Shown in pieces: positions 23,601 through 30,985 of a stretch of DNA of 64,000 nucleotides. Source of the DNA: Aricia agestis (taxonomy: Eukaryota > Arthropoda > Insecta > Lepidoptera > Lycaenidae); the NCBI RefSeq assembly GCF_905147365.1, contig NC_056417.1, positions 1,324,501 through 1,388,500 of the forward strand. Reading direction: 5' to 3'. Positions within the stretch are counted from its first letter, which is position 1. The number at the start of each line of letters is the position of its first letter. Position numbers and translations under genes: made by a program. Under the pieces are notes generated by a model. It was not told where the DNA came from, ran no database searches, and saw only the letters and a program-made list of their open reading frames with translations.

Positions 23601-26523
23601 CCTATATTTATATAAATATACAATATTCGCCCAAAGGTTGACTGGTAGACAATGCCACAAGGCATTAGTACACCTTTGTATGAGCATAAAGTTTTTAAAT
23701 GAATAAAAATAATTTCAGAGACGGAGCTGCTAGTATGGATCCTAACAGTGCTAGTCGGTGCCGGTGTGGGACTAGAGTACGGCATTGCGGCCGGCGTCGC
23801 GGCGGACGCGGTGCGGATACTAGCCGGCGCCGCGCGGCCGCACATCACAGTCAAACAGTTCAAAGTAATGTAGACTTTATTACTGTTCGTTTAAGATCTA
23901 GTAAACACGGCACGTTGCGTCAGCGTTGCGTAGACGCAGCGCTGCCGTTGCGTTGTTTTACATACAAATAACCAAGTTGTTCACAGGGCGCGCTGCGTCG
24001 TCGCAACGTACACATGACGATCATTAACCCCCGAGACGAGGCGGAGGGGGTGTTGACGTTAAGACTGCTTCGTAATAACTAATAACGTTGCGATGACGTA
24101 GCGCCCCTGTGGCCGGCTATGCGTTAAACGGCAGCGCTGCGTCAACGCAACGCTGACTCAACGCGTCGTGTGGACTGGCTCTAAGGGTAAATTCAGAACG
24201 CAACGCGATGCATTATCTACGCATTTCAATATTTTTATGGATTTGACAGACTTGCATGACGTCTCACGCGATTGCAGGCTGTCAATTCCATACTTTAAGT
24301 GCATCTATGCGTCGCGTTGCGGTCCTTTTGACCCTAAGAGTTGTGCGCCGATGCATGGAGAAATTCGTACATTGACTTATCGCTTTTTATCTTTAGGATC
24401 TGTAGGATAGGAGCTCCATAGCAATGTAATATGCCCGAAAAAAAGAGACCAAGCTATGCGTCAGTGTACAAATTTCGATAATGAAGTCCACGAAAGATTT
24501 TAGCACTAATAATGCTTCCATATTAAAAAAAGTTGTAAATTATCGGTACCAATTATGATAGTATACTTAGAAGATAATGTTGGTACGTATTATGAAGATC
24601 AAGAAGTGGACAATTATTACTTTACTTCTTGATCTTCATACGAAGTACGCACGCGGATGACGCTCGTGGTTGAGTAAATCGAAGGATGACTAAAATCACT
24701 TGCCAATGTGTTTGTCGGGTGTTCATTTGGGCAGTCTTTTTATCTTAGCAGACGTTGGATGTGCTCCTGAGATAAAAATACTCCCCTGATGCACCCTGTT
24801 GCATCGTAGAAGAGAAGAGGAAAACGATCGATGTACCCCAAGGATTCATACTTGATATATAATATATGGGATATTATATTTTATGAATGTTTTTAATTTT
24901 ATTCGTATAGAAATAAGATTTAAGTGCAATTTTGTTATAAAATCTGTCATTGTCGAATTGTTAAAATAATGTTCTTACGTTTAACATAAAAATACGTTGA
25001 CATACAGCGTCGTTTTATTTTAAATGTACTTATAACAATGTGTAAAATAATTATCACTAATCAGTAATCAATTTGATTACTTTAGACATGCCTTTATGAC
25101 ATGAGTTGTTATCTTAAGATTGTCTGTTTTATGCACTTAGGCCGGTATAATAGCCAGTACAGATGTATCTCGGTCTCTAGACACGGTTCAGGCTCTGTGA
25201 TTGGTTGGCTGTCAAAATTTGGACCAATCACAGAGCCGAACCGCGTCTTGAGACCGGGTCGCATCTTAAGTATTGACTATTTATACCAGCCTTAGTTACT
25301 ATTCCAATTTCCATATTATGTTATATTATATTAATGTTTATATTAGAGAAATTGTGATGAAATCTTGTCTATTACTATAAGTAATTTATGTAACGCCATT
25401 ACCATTGAATAAATAATATGAATCTCTACTTAAATATTCTCTTCAAGGTGTAACAAAATGAAGTGATAATTCTTTAGGGTATGTATGCGTCCAAGGGACG
25501 CATATAGAGTTCACCGTGAAAGTATTAACGCAGAAATATAATTTTTGTGATTTGTATGGGCAAGCTGCTACTTTCACACCGAAGTCTATATACCAGACCC
25601 ATACACACTCTAAAGTATTATCACTTAGTTTTGTTACACCCTGTATACATGATCGTACTGTATATAGGTGGGGTCACGTGAGTGTTCCATGGTGACGCTA
25701 GAGGGAGCGCTGCGGTCGGCGGGCGCGGCGCGTTTGACGCGTGCGGTGCGACGCGCGGCAGAGCGGTTACTCGTTATCGACGGCACACGCCTGCTGTCAG
25801 CTGATGTGGCTGTCACGGAGGTATTGTTATTATAATTGATGTACCCAATAGTACAGAATTTTATGCTCAGGTAGATGGTGGTCCTATGTTATTTTGTTGG
25901 GTTCTCATCAGGTTTAGTGAGCAGTTCACAATTATTGACATCGACTTGACGCAACCCTACAAGATACGGTTCGCTATCTGCTTATAAATCAAATTCTCCG
26001 ATAGTTCATCTGTATGTAGCATTTGATTGCGTGTAGCATTAGGTATCAAGTCGCAGTTGATGAGGTAAGTAACGCAGCACTCGCCCTTTTTAACCCATAT
26101 TCTTATTTAGACTCCGCGTTAGTCACTGTTGAGATAAATAAAAAATTATCCATATTTATCAAAATTCTAATAGGGGTGCCACAAGGGTCTACCTTCGTAC
26201 TGGTTCTATTTATTATTTATATTAATAACATACGTTATTATTGGAAAAATGTAATTCAAGCTATTTTTCACAGGATCTAGCACAAGTTCTAAAGGAGCTA
26301 GACGCTGCGAAGCGCCGCTACGTGTTGTGGAACTTCAGCCCGGCGCTGCAGCGCGCGTTGTGCGAGTTGCACCCCGCCGTGCGACGCAGCTTCGTCGCGG
26401 GGCCCAGCATAGACTTGTTTATACTAGGTTTGTAAGTTGTAACAGGCTATAATTATTATCATTTATCATTATATGCGTACTTGATTTAACTTTTGATTAT
26501 TTTCAGGTATGGATTTTGACTAG
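11530..26523 (+). CDS. SLC26 anion transporter (SLC26A11-like), 13 exons, 5' end missing
   Basis: Joined exons: 11530-11667, 17070-17140, 18410-18602, 19948-20052, 20380-20498, 21288-21450, 21859-22023, 22317-22478, 23060-23200, 23719-23864, 25668-25820, 26274-26427, 26507-26523. All junctions are GT-AG with matching phases, giving about 575 residues without an initiator Met. The order of motifs is that of SLC26 proteins: the RRLPITIWLPQY entry, the signature GLTSIPQGIAYAIVAGLPPQ, VGLYSSVFPGLVYVFLGSC, VTVGPTAI, GFLLDFISKPVISGFTTAAA, LESIAIAKAF, MPATGSFTRTALN, FYFIPRASLAAVIM, and a C-terminal STAS domain (about the last 100 residues). SLC26A11 proteins are about 600 residues and carry sulfate/chloride/oxalate in plasma or lysosomal membranes; the substrate here is inferred. 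The loop after AIAKAF is unusual (AGSSAVDCTQEM) and lacks the common NxYRIDANQE form. The start exon lies upstream and is unidentified. Confidence 0.93.
11697..11857. mobile_element. Foldback MITE in intron
   Basis: CATCAGTTCGGTCCATCAAT near the left end pairs with ATTGATGGACTGAACTGATG near the right end. It begins about 30 bp after the preceding exon's donor site. Confidence 0.7.
11860..12925. other. Intron sequence, no feature recognised
   Basis: AT-rich, with no coding frame of note and no clear terminal repeats. Confidence 0.4.
12926..13420 (-). repeat. CAAGTGCGAGTCGGACTCG-type dispersed repeat, split by a SINE
   Basis: The 3' half of this common repeat: GTTCCGTACCCAAAGGGTAA then CAGGCTGTATCTCAAGAACC. 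A SINE at 12988-13339 lies between the halves. Other copies are at 13848-14000, 17332-18140, 35930-36642 and 43028-43462. Confidence 0.75.
12988..13339 (-). mobile_element. SINE, full length (TTATTTCATAAA-tail family)
   Basis: Poly-T at 12988, ATGAAATAAGGGGGAAAACG, the purine tract, ACTCACTCAGTCGGCGAAAC, and the head complement GCATGGCTCTCCCACGTC. Inserted into the dispersed repeat above. Confidence 0.9.
13848..14000 (-). repeat. CAAGTGCGAGTCGGACTCG-type dispersed repeat, partial
   Basis: AAGGTTCCGTAACCCAAAGG, TCTCAAGAACCGCTATAGCT and AAATTTTCACAGATTGTGTA (in sense) in family order. Confidence 0.75.
14276..14312. repeat. Perfect hairpin, 18-bp arms, 1-bp centre
   Basis: ATAATATTTCCATAATGA, one A, then the exact complement (14295-14312). 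AT-rich; perhaps a decayed MITE end pair. Confidence 0.85.
14606..14723. mobile_element. Foldback MITE with nested inner hairpin
   Basis: The outer arms start CCCCGCGTTCCATTAGCGTT and differ by a single inserted base. Inside, GATCAAAACGCTCAAAAT pairs with its complement across a 7-bp loop. It is 118 bp and non-coding. Confidence 0.8.
15690..15898. mobile_element. MITE (GCGGGGCTAAAATGGTC family), copy 1
   Basis: The right end GCGACCATTTTACCCCCGC and interior words AATTCCTCTCAAATCAATTC and TGCGATTTTAATAAATG match copies at 32541-32750, 43576-43790 and 54472-54644. The left terminal few bases are lost. Confidence 0.75.
15932..16701. mobile_element. Complex GC-rich foldback transposon with nested inverted repeats
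   Basis: The outer ends AAAGCTGGCTTCTCACGGCG and ..GTGAGAAGGCACC are roughly complementary. An inner pair is stronger: CGAGCCACCCCTTCTCACGG (from about 16018) and its complement near 16447-16480, continuing into GCCGCGCCACGC and TTTATTAACACGATAA versus TTATCGTGTTAATAAA. Words such as CACGAGCC and GCGTGGCTCGAGC repeat in both orientations. No credible protein is encoded. Confidence 0.7.
16806..17035 (-). mobile_element. Non-LTR retrotransposon 3' fragment next to an SLC26 exon
   Basis: Same family as 825-1098: AT-rich tail AAATCAAATCAAAATAATTT, then ACCACCGGTTCGAGAACTAA. It stops about 35 bp before the acceptor of the exon at 17070. Confidence 0.75.
17070..17140 (+). CDS. SLC26 exon 2: signature motif
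   Basis: Acceptor TTCTATTGCAG, donor GTAAGA. Encodes GFTVGLTSIPQGIAYA then IVAGLPPQ, the SLC26 signature region around the first and second membrane helices that forms part of the anion site. Ends in phase 0. Confidence 0.95.
17332..18140 (+). repeat. CAAGTGCGAGTCGGACTCG-type repeat, long copy split by a SINE
   Basis: Starts ATCGGCCAAGTGCGAGTCGA, has GGGTTCCGTACCGTTATAG, TTGTATGGGAGTCCTCCTTA, then after the SINE TTGTTGTTATAGCGGCAACA, GTGAAAATTTCAGAAGTCTA and ends near CCTTTGGGTACGGAACCTTA. This is the most complete copy in the window. Confidence 0.8.
17617..17976 (-). mobile_element. SINE, full length, inserted in the dispersed repeat
   Basis: Poly-T, ATGAAATAAGGTGGCAAACG, a long variable tract of GGGGAGGGTA(C/G)GGAA units, CTCACTCACTCGGCGAAACA, ending GCATGGCTCTCCCACGTC. 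Confidence 0.9.
18152..18316. mobile_element. MITE with GCCGGCCCCTAGACGA ends
   Basis: The left end GCCGGCCCCTAGACGA is matched by TCGTCTAGGGGCCCGC at the right; 165 bp. A second copy at 28051-28210 has lost its right end. Confidence 0.8.
18410..18602 (+). CDS. SLC26 exon 3
   Basis: Acceptor TCTCTCCAG, donor GTAGGT. Encodes VGLYSSVFPGLVYVFLGSC, then KDVTVGPTAILAALLAKY and a hydrophobic stretch ending GCVIMLLGICQLG. The GTS/S-x-D-V-T-x-GPTAI element is conserved across SLC26 proteins near the substrate site. Confidence 0.95.
18916..18992 (+). pseudogene. LINE reverse-transcriptase motif A relic in intron
   Basis: Reads QTDFYKAFDSIRFLYYNIF then a stop, resembling RT motif A (F-x-KAFD-x-I/V) of non-LTR elements. 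It is only about 25 codons, so it could be chance. Confidence 0.4.
19389..19549. mobile_element. MITE with CGCCTCTAGTCCAC ends in intron
   Basis: CGCCTCTAGTCCACCGACGC at the left and its near-exact complement at the right (arms ~34 bp); 161 bp. Confidence 0.8.
19948..20052 (+). CDS. SLC26 exon 4
   Basis: Acceptor ATGATTTCAG, donor GTGAGA. Encodes GFLLDFISKPVISGFTTAAA, then LQISASQLKSLF; the D-F-I-S-x-PVI-x-GF-T-x-A-A pattern is strongly conserved in SLC26. Confidence 0.95.
20380..20498 (+). CDS. SLC26 exon 5
   Basis: Acceptor TCGATACAG, donor GTATGT. Encodes a cytosolic-to-membrane segment (FVSFIQNIKTVQLWDTLLG then a hydrophobic run ending YIIK). Conservation is moderate here, as in the family. 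Confidence 0.9.
21288..21450 (+). CDS. SLC26 exon 6
   Basis: Acceptor TTATTCCAG, donor GTTAGT. Encodes a loop rich in Ser/Pro, then ARNALVVLAGSTLAFLLY, matching the ARNALVV block of SLC26A11 proteins. Confidence 0.93.
21859..22023 (+). CDS. SLC26 exon 7
   Basis: Acceptor TATATTCCAG, donor GTGAGC. Encodes GTIHSGLPNFGPPPFS, then GLVLPLVAILESIAIAKAF. The G-x-P-x-PF loop and LESIAIAKAF are family hallmarks. Confidence 0.95.
22317..22478 (+). CDS. SLC26 exon 8
   Basis: Acceptor TCTCAAG (weak), donor GTAGGC. Encodes VDCTQEMIAVGACNMVASF, MPATGSFTRTALNNACGV and TSPAGSFFK. The TGSF-x-RTA-x-N motif is conserved. The first residues differ from the usual NxYRIDANQE and are about two residues shorter. 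Confidence 0.93.
22519..22562 (+). repeat. Partial duplicate of SLC26 exon 8 inside the next intron
   Basis: Forty-four bases (GCGTGCAACATGGCGGCGTC..) align with exon positions 22364-22407 with about eight mismatches. Just before it a 16-bp unit GACGCGTGCGACATGG is itself tandemly repeated. Looks like a local duplication, now intronic. Confidence 0.7.
22590..22915 (-). mobile_element. SINE in SLC26 intron (TTATTTCATAAA-tail family)
   Basis: TTTTTTTAATGAAATAAGAG, GTCACCTGATGGAAAGCAAC, the purine tract, CTCACTCACTCGGCGAAACA, ending GCATGGCTCTTCCACGG. Confidence 0.9.
23060..23200 (+). CDS. SLC26 exon 9
   Basis: Acceptor TTAACTTCCAG, donor GTTGGT (weak). Encodes SVVLLAVTLLAEAFYFIPRA, then SLAAVIMVAMASLIDL and RTLWRHS. 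FYFIP-x-A-x-LAAVI is a conserved SLC26 core helix. Confidence 0.93.
23201..23718. other. Intron, no feature recognised
   Basis: AT-rich intron sequence with no terminal repeats or frames worth noting. Confidence 0.5.
23719..23864 (+). CDS. SLC26 exon 10
   Basis: Acceptor TAATTTCAG, donor GTAATG. Encodes KTELLVWILTVLVGAGVGLE, then YGIAAGVAADAVRILAGAAR and the linker leading to the STAS domain. Confidence 0.93.
23900..24172. mobile_element. MITE with GTTGCGTCAGCGTTGCG ends in intron
   Basis: CGTTGCGTCAGCGTTGCGTA and AGACGCAGCGCTGCCGTT near the left end are matched by AACGGCAGCGCTGCGTCAAC and AACGCTGACTCAACGC at the right. It is adjacent to the next MITE. Confidence 0.75.
24179..24340. mobile_element. 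MITE with CTCTAAGGGT ends (CAACGCGACGCGTAGATGC family)
   Basis: CTCTAAGGG at the left and CCCTAAGAG at the right. The interior TGCATCTA..GCGTCGCGTTGC is shared with 30986-31125 and a decayed copy at 57611-57732. Confidence 0.8.
24591..24640. repeat. Perfect hairpin, 17-bp arms
   Basis: TATGAAGATCAAGAAGT at 24591-24607 is complementary to 24624-24640, with a 16-bp loop. Confidence 0.85.
25138..25294. mobile_element. MITE with TAGGCCGGTATAA ends in intron
   Basis: Left TAGGCCGGTATAATAGCCAG, right complement in TGACTATTTATACCAGCCTTA. The interior also folds: GGCTCTGTGATTGGT pairs with ACCAATCACAGAGCC. Confidence 0.8.
25445..25643. mobile_element. MITE (ACAGGGTGTAAC ends) just upstream of the STAS exon
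   Basis: AAGGTGTAACAAAATGAAGT at the left, complement of TTTTGTTACACCCTGTA at the right. It ends about 25 bp before the acceptor of the exon at 25668, so it supplies part of that splice region. Confidence 0.8.
25668..25820 (+). CDS. SLC26 exon 11: STAS domain, first half
   Basis: Acceptor TGTATATAG, unusually poor in pyrimidines; donor GTATTG. Encodes CSMVTLEGALRSAGAARL (first strand and helix) and LLVIDGTRLLSADVAVTE (the strand-loop-helix holding the D-x-S/T-like STAS site). Phase 0 at both ends. Confidence 0.9.
26094..26240 (+). pseudogene. LINE reverse-transcriptase relic in intron
   Basis: Reads VEINKKLSIFIKILIGVPQG, then STFVLVLFIIYINNI. The GVPQGS-x-x-x-x-x-LF-x-IYIN pattern is RT domain 4 of jockey/CR1-like LINEs. 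Only about 50 codons remain between two SLC26 STAS exons. Confidence 0.75.
26274..26427 (+). CDS. SLC26 exon 12: STAS domain, second half
   Basis: Acceptor TTTTTCACAG. Encodes DLAQVLKELDAAKRRYVLWN, then FSPALQRALCELHPAVRRSF and IDLFILG, matching the helix-strand-helix end of STAS domains. Two donors are possible: GTTTGT at 26428 or the stronger GTAAGT at 26432. Reading through instead gives a TAA at 26433-26435. Confidence 0.9.
26507..26523 (+). CDS. SLC26 last exon, coding tail
   Basis: Acceptor ATTTTCAG. From the 26428 donor it adds MDFD and stops at TAG 26521-26523. From the 26432 donor it adds LYGF and stops at TGA 26517-26519. Confidence 0.65.
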
Positions 26524-27300
26524 CATCTACCACCGAAGAGATCAACTGAAGAATTTATATTGTGATAAATAGATAAACTAGTGAATTTGTAGATAGTAAG
26601 TCTGAATTACTAGAGACGTAAGAGCTACACTCAATGTGTATTGTGTACCTACTTAAGTAGCCCTCAATTTTGAGAAGTGTTCAAGAATGCCGAATGTCCG
26701 TGTAAACATATGATTATACGTTCCTTATTTACTATGTTCTAGTATAAAGTAAAAAGAACGAAATGGTACTCAGGATTTGATCCCCACTATTTGACTTAAT
26801 AAATAAATACCAGTGCTTTTGTACTTACATTCATAATTGCAATATATACGCAATTTTGTTTTATATTTTTTATGTAAATTATATTTAAAGCATTCCAAAG
26901 TGTTTATGAAACGTTAATAATTATAACATATTGTAAGAATATAATTGTTAATGTTTAGTTTGGAGAGATGAGTGTAAGTGAAAGTGAACATATTATTTTT
27001 ATGAATAGGGAAAATGTAGAAGAATTTGAATTATTACAACTTTGACGACTTTTAATTTATGTGAATCTTTAGATTATAATTTTAGACGATCATGTTGACT
27101 TGCCAATACTATATATTGATGTAAGAAATTGACTTAGTTTATAATAATACGTATGTTTTCTTTTATCAGCGTTGTTAGCTATATTATGTAGATGTATAAC
27201 AATATTTTTGATATAATTCATTTTATAAATGTGCTGGAGTGCAGTGATATTATTGTTACCGATGTAATATTATTACAATAAATTTAGAAGAACCAAATAT
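26524..27300 (+). other. Probable SLC26 3' UTR with polyadenylation signals
   Basis: AT-rich, without recognisable transposons. AATAAA occurs at 26798-26803, 26802-26807 and 27277-27282. Which one is used cannot be told from sequence. Confidence 0.6.
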
Positions 27301-27699
27301 ATTATTTTAATGATCCTTCGGTACTGATTACTGAACGATATACCCGACCCCTCCCCACAAAATAAGAAAAGTATATTATTTTTTCTCTTGAAACTCATTG
27401 AGACTAGCAGTTGAGTATAGCAAACTGTTATTATTTTAAAGTTACTTTATATTAATTTTTAAATTAAGTAGTATTTTTACTCAATTTAAAGTTACGTCTT
27501 TTAATATTCAGAATCATTTTCACTTAAGTAACTAAATAATAATATCATTTACAATAATGCCATCTTAAAAAAATAGAGCAAACGAAAAAGGTATAATATT
27601 ATGTAATAAAAATTATCGTAACCTTTCTGTTGTAACAGTTTGTTAGTTTAATAACAGATGTCACTTATACGAACCGCTGGAAATATCAGCTGAATTCTG

Positions 27700-28010
27700 C
27701 CGGGCTAGCACGGCCACCAGTAGAAATGCGAAAGTGTAGACAAACTGTGGAGATAAACTTAAGGTGAAGTTCCGATATTTTTTTCGTTCCGAAAAATTCA
27801 ATTAAAATGCCACTTTATGACAGACTATAGTCCTAAATATTCAAATAATATCCTACTTTATGACCAATATTATAGTCTGTCATAAAGTGGCATTATAATT
27901 GAATTTTTGTCGGTCGCGATTGGCCGCAGTAAAGATCGGAACGGACCTTTAGTTTATGTCCACAGTTTGTCTATATTTTCGCATTTCTACTAGTGGCCGT
28001 GCTAGCCCGG
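27700..28010. mobile_element. Foldback MITE, CTG target duplication (PIF/Harbinger-like), copy 2
   Basis: Ends CCGGGCTAGCACGGCCACCA and complement, flanked by CTG at 27697-27699 and 28011-28013. It is 311 bp and homologous to 1376-1675, including the AAAATGCCACTTTATGACAG inner block. Confidence 0.85.
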
Positions 28011-28050
28011 CTGGAGTACATAAACAAGTTGTATTTTGTGTGGTGTTGTA

Positions 28051-28210
28051 GCCGGCCCCTAGACGATCAATAATTGTATTGTAAATATCACGCTTCAATA
28101 TCATTGAACCACTTGACAATTAGATTGAAGTCGCGCGACGTTCACTATCAACCCTAGACGGTCAATTATTTTATGCAATACGTGATATTGCACACTAAAA
28201 ATATTGCTCG
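28051..28210. mobile_element. MITE with GCCGGCCCCTAGACGA end, truncated
   Basis: Second copy of the 18152-18316 family. The right terminal repeat is missing where the 28211-28597 element begins. Confidence 0.7.
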
Positions 28211-28597
28211 TTTAAGCTGCGCGTCCACTGCATCGGAATCGGAGCGTACGGAGCGTACGGAGCGTCGTCATTTACGAAATTCCGATGGGGTGCGTCCACT
28301 GCATCCGGATTCCGCATCGGCAATTTAGTTATTAATGTATATATGAAATGTGTGCGTTAACGCTTTGGAGTTAAGGTTGGATTTGCTATTTTCAGTTTTG
28401 ATACTTTGTTGCGATGCGCTTTGACTCTGCACTAAATATATAAATTGACCCATATACGCGGCTGCGGATGACGTCATCGGCATAAATTCCGGTCTCAGGC
28501 GCAGAAATGCCGTCCAGTGCACGCAGTACCATACAAATCAATACAAAGCAACAAATCCGTACGCTCCGATTCCGATCCAGTGCACGCGCAGCTTTAG
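28211..28597. mobile_element. Inverted-repeat element with ~40-bp ends
   Basis: TTAAGCTGCGCGTCCACTGC and the following ATCGGAATCGGAGCGTACGG are matched by the complement at the right end. Near the left end GGAGCGTACGGAGCGTACGG is a short tandem of GTACGGAGC. Confidence 0.8.
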
Positions 28598-28920
28598 GAG
28601 CAGCTGCTAATACAACAAAACACAAATCACGAAAATGTACTATAACATTATCATACGTCTAGTGTCTGGTATTAAGAATGCACCTGACCCTAACTTGACT
28701 TATACTAACTTAAACCTAGATCTCAAAATCTGTAAGGTCTAGAAAACAGATATTTTTTTTCACAAGTAACTTCAGTTCATGAAGATTAAATGCTCTAGAC
28801 GAAAACACGATTACTGAAAAAATACTCGATAGATTTATTTTTACAAAAAACCTTGTTTTAGATGGATCTTCGAAGTTTGCTGATTTTTCTTTAATAAATA
28901 ATTTTAATATCTAAAAAGGT

Positions 28921-29696
28921 TTAGAGGACCGGTTGGTCTCTCTAAGAGTTCACTAGAGGTCGGAGGAGTAAAGAGTAAAACTCGATTTACTGTGGTGAAC
29001 TGAAGTGATTTATTTACAAAAATGCGCTGCTTATATACAAAAAAATGAGTTAATTATTATTATTACAAAATGTACAAAGGTTAAAAGATTGATTGTGATT
29101 GGCTATTACAATTAGAAAGAGATGTACAGAAAGGGATAAAAACATTTACAAAAATTAGAAAGGGAAAAAAATTGAATAAGAAATATTTACAAAGCAATTA
29201 TGATTGCCGCGCGAGAAACTGGCCGCGCCGCGGCTCGCGGCGCTGGCATCGCCCGAGTATAAATATGGGCTCTCGCGGGCCGCGAATTCAGTCCGCGCGC
29301 GCATTCCATACAGACGACGTCTCGCTGCCGGTCGCCGCCGTGCCGGTAATAATTATAGTAGTGCCGCCATTTTGTGAAGATGGAAACTCTGCAAACGCCA
29401 TGAAGACCGTAGCCACGCTGCGAAGATCCCTCGCTCGACGTAGCCGCGATGTGAAGACGCGTAGTGTTGTTGCGAAGAATTCTTATTAGAAAAATGCCTT
29501 TTTCAAGGCCGGTTCATGTCCGGTATTATTACACGGACAGCTGTTTCTCTTGTCATTGCGAACGTACGTTCTTTGCAGAGCGATTTTCTTCTGTGTTTCA
29601 ACTTCTATAACGAACGTATACAAAGACGGCGTGCGTTCTTTTCAGAGCGCGTTGTTTTCTTTGTTTCATCGGCGAACGAACGTAGGTACTGCTACA
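28921..29696 (+). mobile_element. Solo LTR, about 776 bp
   Basis: Begins TTAGAGGACCGGTTGG (probably TGTAGAGG originally) and ends CTGCTACA, flanked by AAGGT (28916-28920) and AAGGC (29697-29701), a 5-bp duplication with one change. Comparison with the repeat at 37585-37922 shows exactly this segment is extra. It holds a TATA box and initiator at 29258-29292. No internal retrotransposon genes are present, so it is a solo LTR left by recombination; the family is not assigned. Confidence 0.7.
29258..29292 (+). promoter_or_regulatory. Core promoter of the LTR: TATA box plus initiator
   Basis: TATAAATA at 29258-29265 and TCAGT at 29288-29292, with the initiator A 32 bases after the first T of the TATA box. 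This is canonical arthropod spacing, in a GC-rich block. Confidence 0.65.
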
Positions 29697-29961
29697 AAGG
29701 CATTGATAAAACCTATACTTGCTCAAAATACTTTTTTGATAATCATTATAGTTCGTATTTTATTCAAGTAAAACCACAGAATATATATTAGGTAAAACCA
29801 CAGAATATATATTAGTAGTACCAAGTAAAACTTACTTGGCGATGATTCCGCGTCGTCCTTTTTCACCTGGCATATGAAAGACGGGCGTGAGTGTGAAGAG
29901 AGAAGGACGATGTTTGATTTTTTGGGTCAGTATAGCCTAAAGTTGAAACATTTTTACCTCA

Positions 29962-30125
29962 TCCATACTAGTATTACAAACGTGAAAATGTGTTTGTCTG
30001 TCTGTCCGTCGGCTAGTATGTCTGTGTCTCTGTTTGTTGATACTTCGAGTCCCGGGAATGTACATTATTCCGGGAAAATGTACGGTTCGCACGGTAAACT
30101 TCTGCCCAACGGAAGGGGCCTCAAC
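29962..30125 (+). mobile_element. Helitron-like repeat, decayed copy
   Basis: TCCATACTAGTATTACAAAC, GTGTTTGTCTGTCTGTCCG, CGAGTCCCGGGAATGTAC and AAATGTACGGTTCGCACGG in order. The 3' hairpin is decayed. Confidence 0.7.
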
Positions 30126-30439
30126 TATTATAATAATAATAATGTATCTATATTCATTTACGAACATAGTTGCAACCACCACATAACCTCAATTTCGGCC
30201 AACTAATGAAAATGTCTCGTGTGAAGTGACCCGTCACCCCCTTCCCACATCCCCCGCGGGAATAACTTCGTTAACTATCTTTAATTACATATCGACTGTA
30301 ACGTGTCACTTTAGTGACACACGTGTGGACAATTAAACTAATTTGTTAATAGTAGTTAATGGTTGTTTGTGAAAAGTCAAAAGACTATAAAAGAAGTCGT
30401 AGTAAGGGTAAGTCACCCAGAGCCCATCCCTCATTATCA

Positions 30440-30640
30440 GGGAGAGTAGTTCGCGATAAGCCCTTTCAAATAATTTCCCCCGTTTTTTCCACATTCTCCT
30501 ATTAAATTACTCTTAGCGTGATAAAATATAGCCTTATAGCCTTCCTCGATAAATGGGCTATCTAACACTGAAATAATTTTTCGAATCGGACCAGTTGTAG
30601 TTCCTGAGATTAGCGCGTTCAAACAAACAAATTTTTCGGT
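30440..30640 (-). repeat. Second dispersed-repeat family (TTTGTTTGAACGCGCTAATC)
   Basis: Minus strand reads TTTGTTTGAACGCGCTAATC, CAGGAACTACAACTGGTCCG and a TAGCCCATTTATCGAGGAAG block. From memory this matches a common lepidopteran repeat. The small ORF in it is part of the repeat, not a gene. Confidence 0.55.
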
Positions 30641-30985
30641 TATTACAATAGATGTTCTCTTTTCGTAGGTACATATTATGCGTTAGTTTGGAAATGTTAA
30701 ATAAATGTTGTTCTCTTTCCGTACGAACAAAGCTGCGGACAATATTTAATTAAAAAAATATATTATGGTATTGCAGTTGATATCAACGACGTAAAATGTG
30801 GGTACAATATTGAAACTAAAATGGCCGCGGGTCTATTGCCCATATTGAGTATTTATAACGTAGGATGTAAACAGACGGACAAAATTTAAATGCGAAATGC
30901 AAAACCAGTTCCTTACATAACTAACCACAGTAATCGTTCAATTTATGAGAAGCATTGGGTTGGCCACGTTGGGGACGGTACTCTA

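Larger units (their letters stand above)
28684..29848 (+). repeat. Dispersed repeat split by a solo LTR; inverted partner at 37585-37922
   Basis: Segments 28684-28920 and 29697-29848 together match the minus strand of 37585-37922 (shared words CTCAAAATCTGTAAGGTCTA, CAAAAAACCTTGTTTTAGA, CATTATAGTTCGT). The partner lacks the LTR and shows the empty site. A 24-bp tandem (TAAAACCACAGAATATATAT..) at 29767-29815 is also absent from the partner. Confidence 0.75.

Noticed and set aside
29172..29489. 105-codon plus frame over the promoter-like GC block
   Set aside because: It spans the TATA box and start site and lies wholly inside the solo LTR; composition simply follows GC content.
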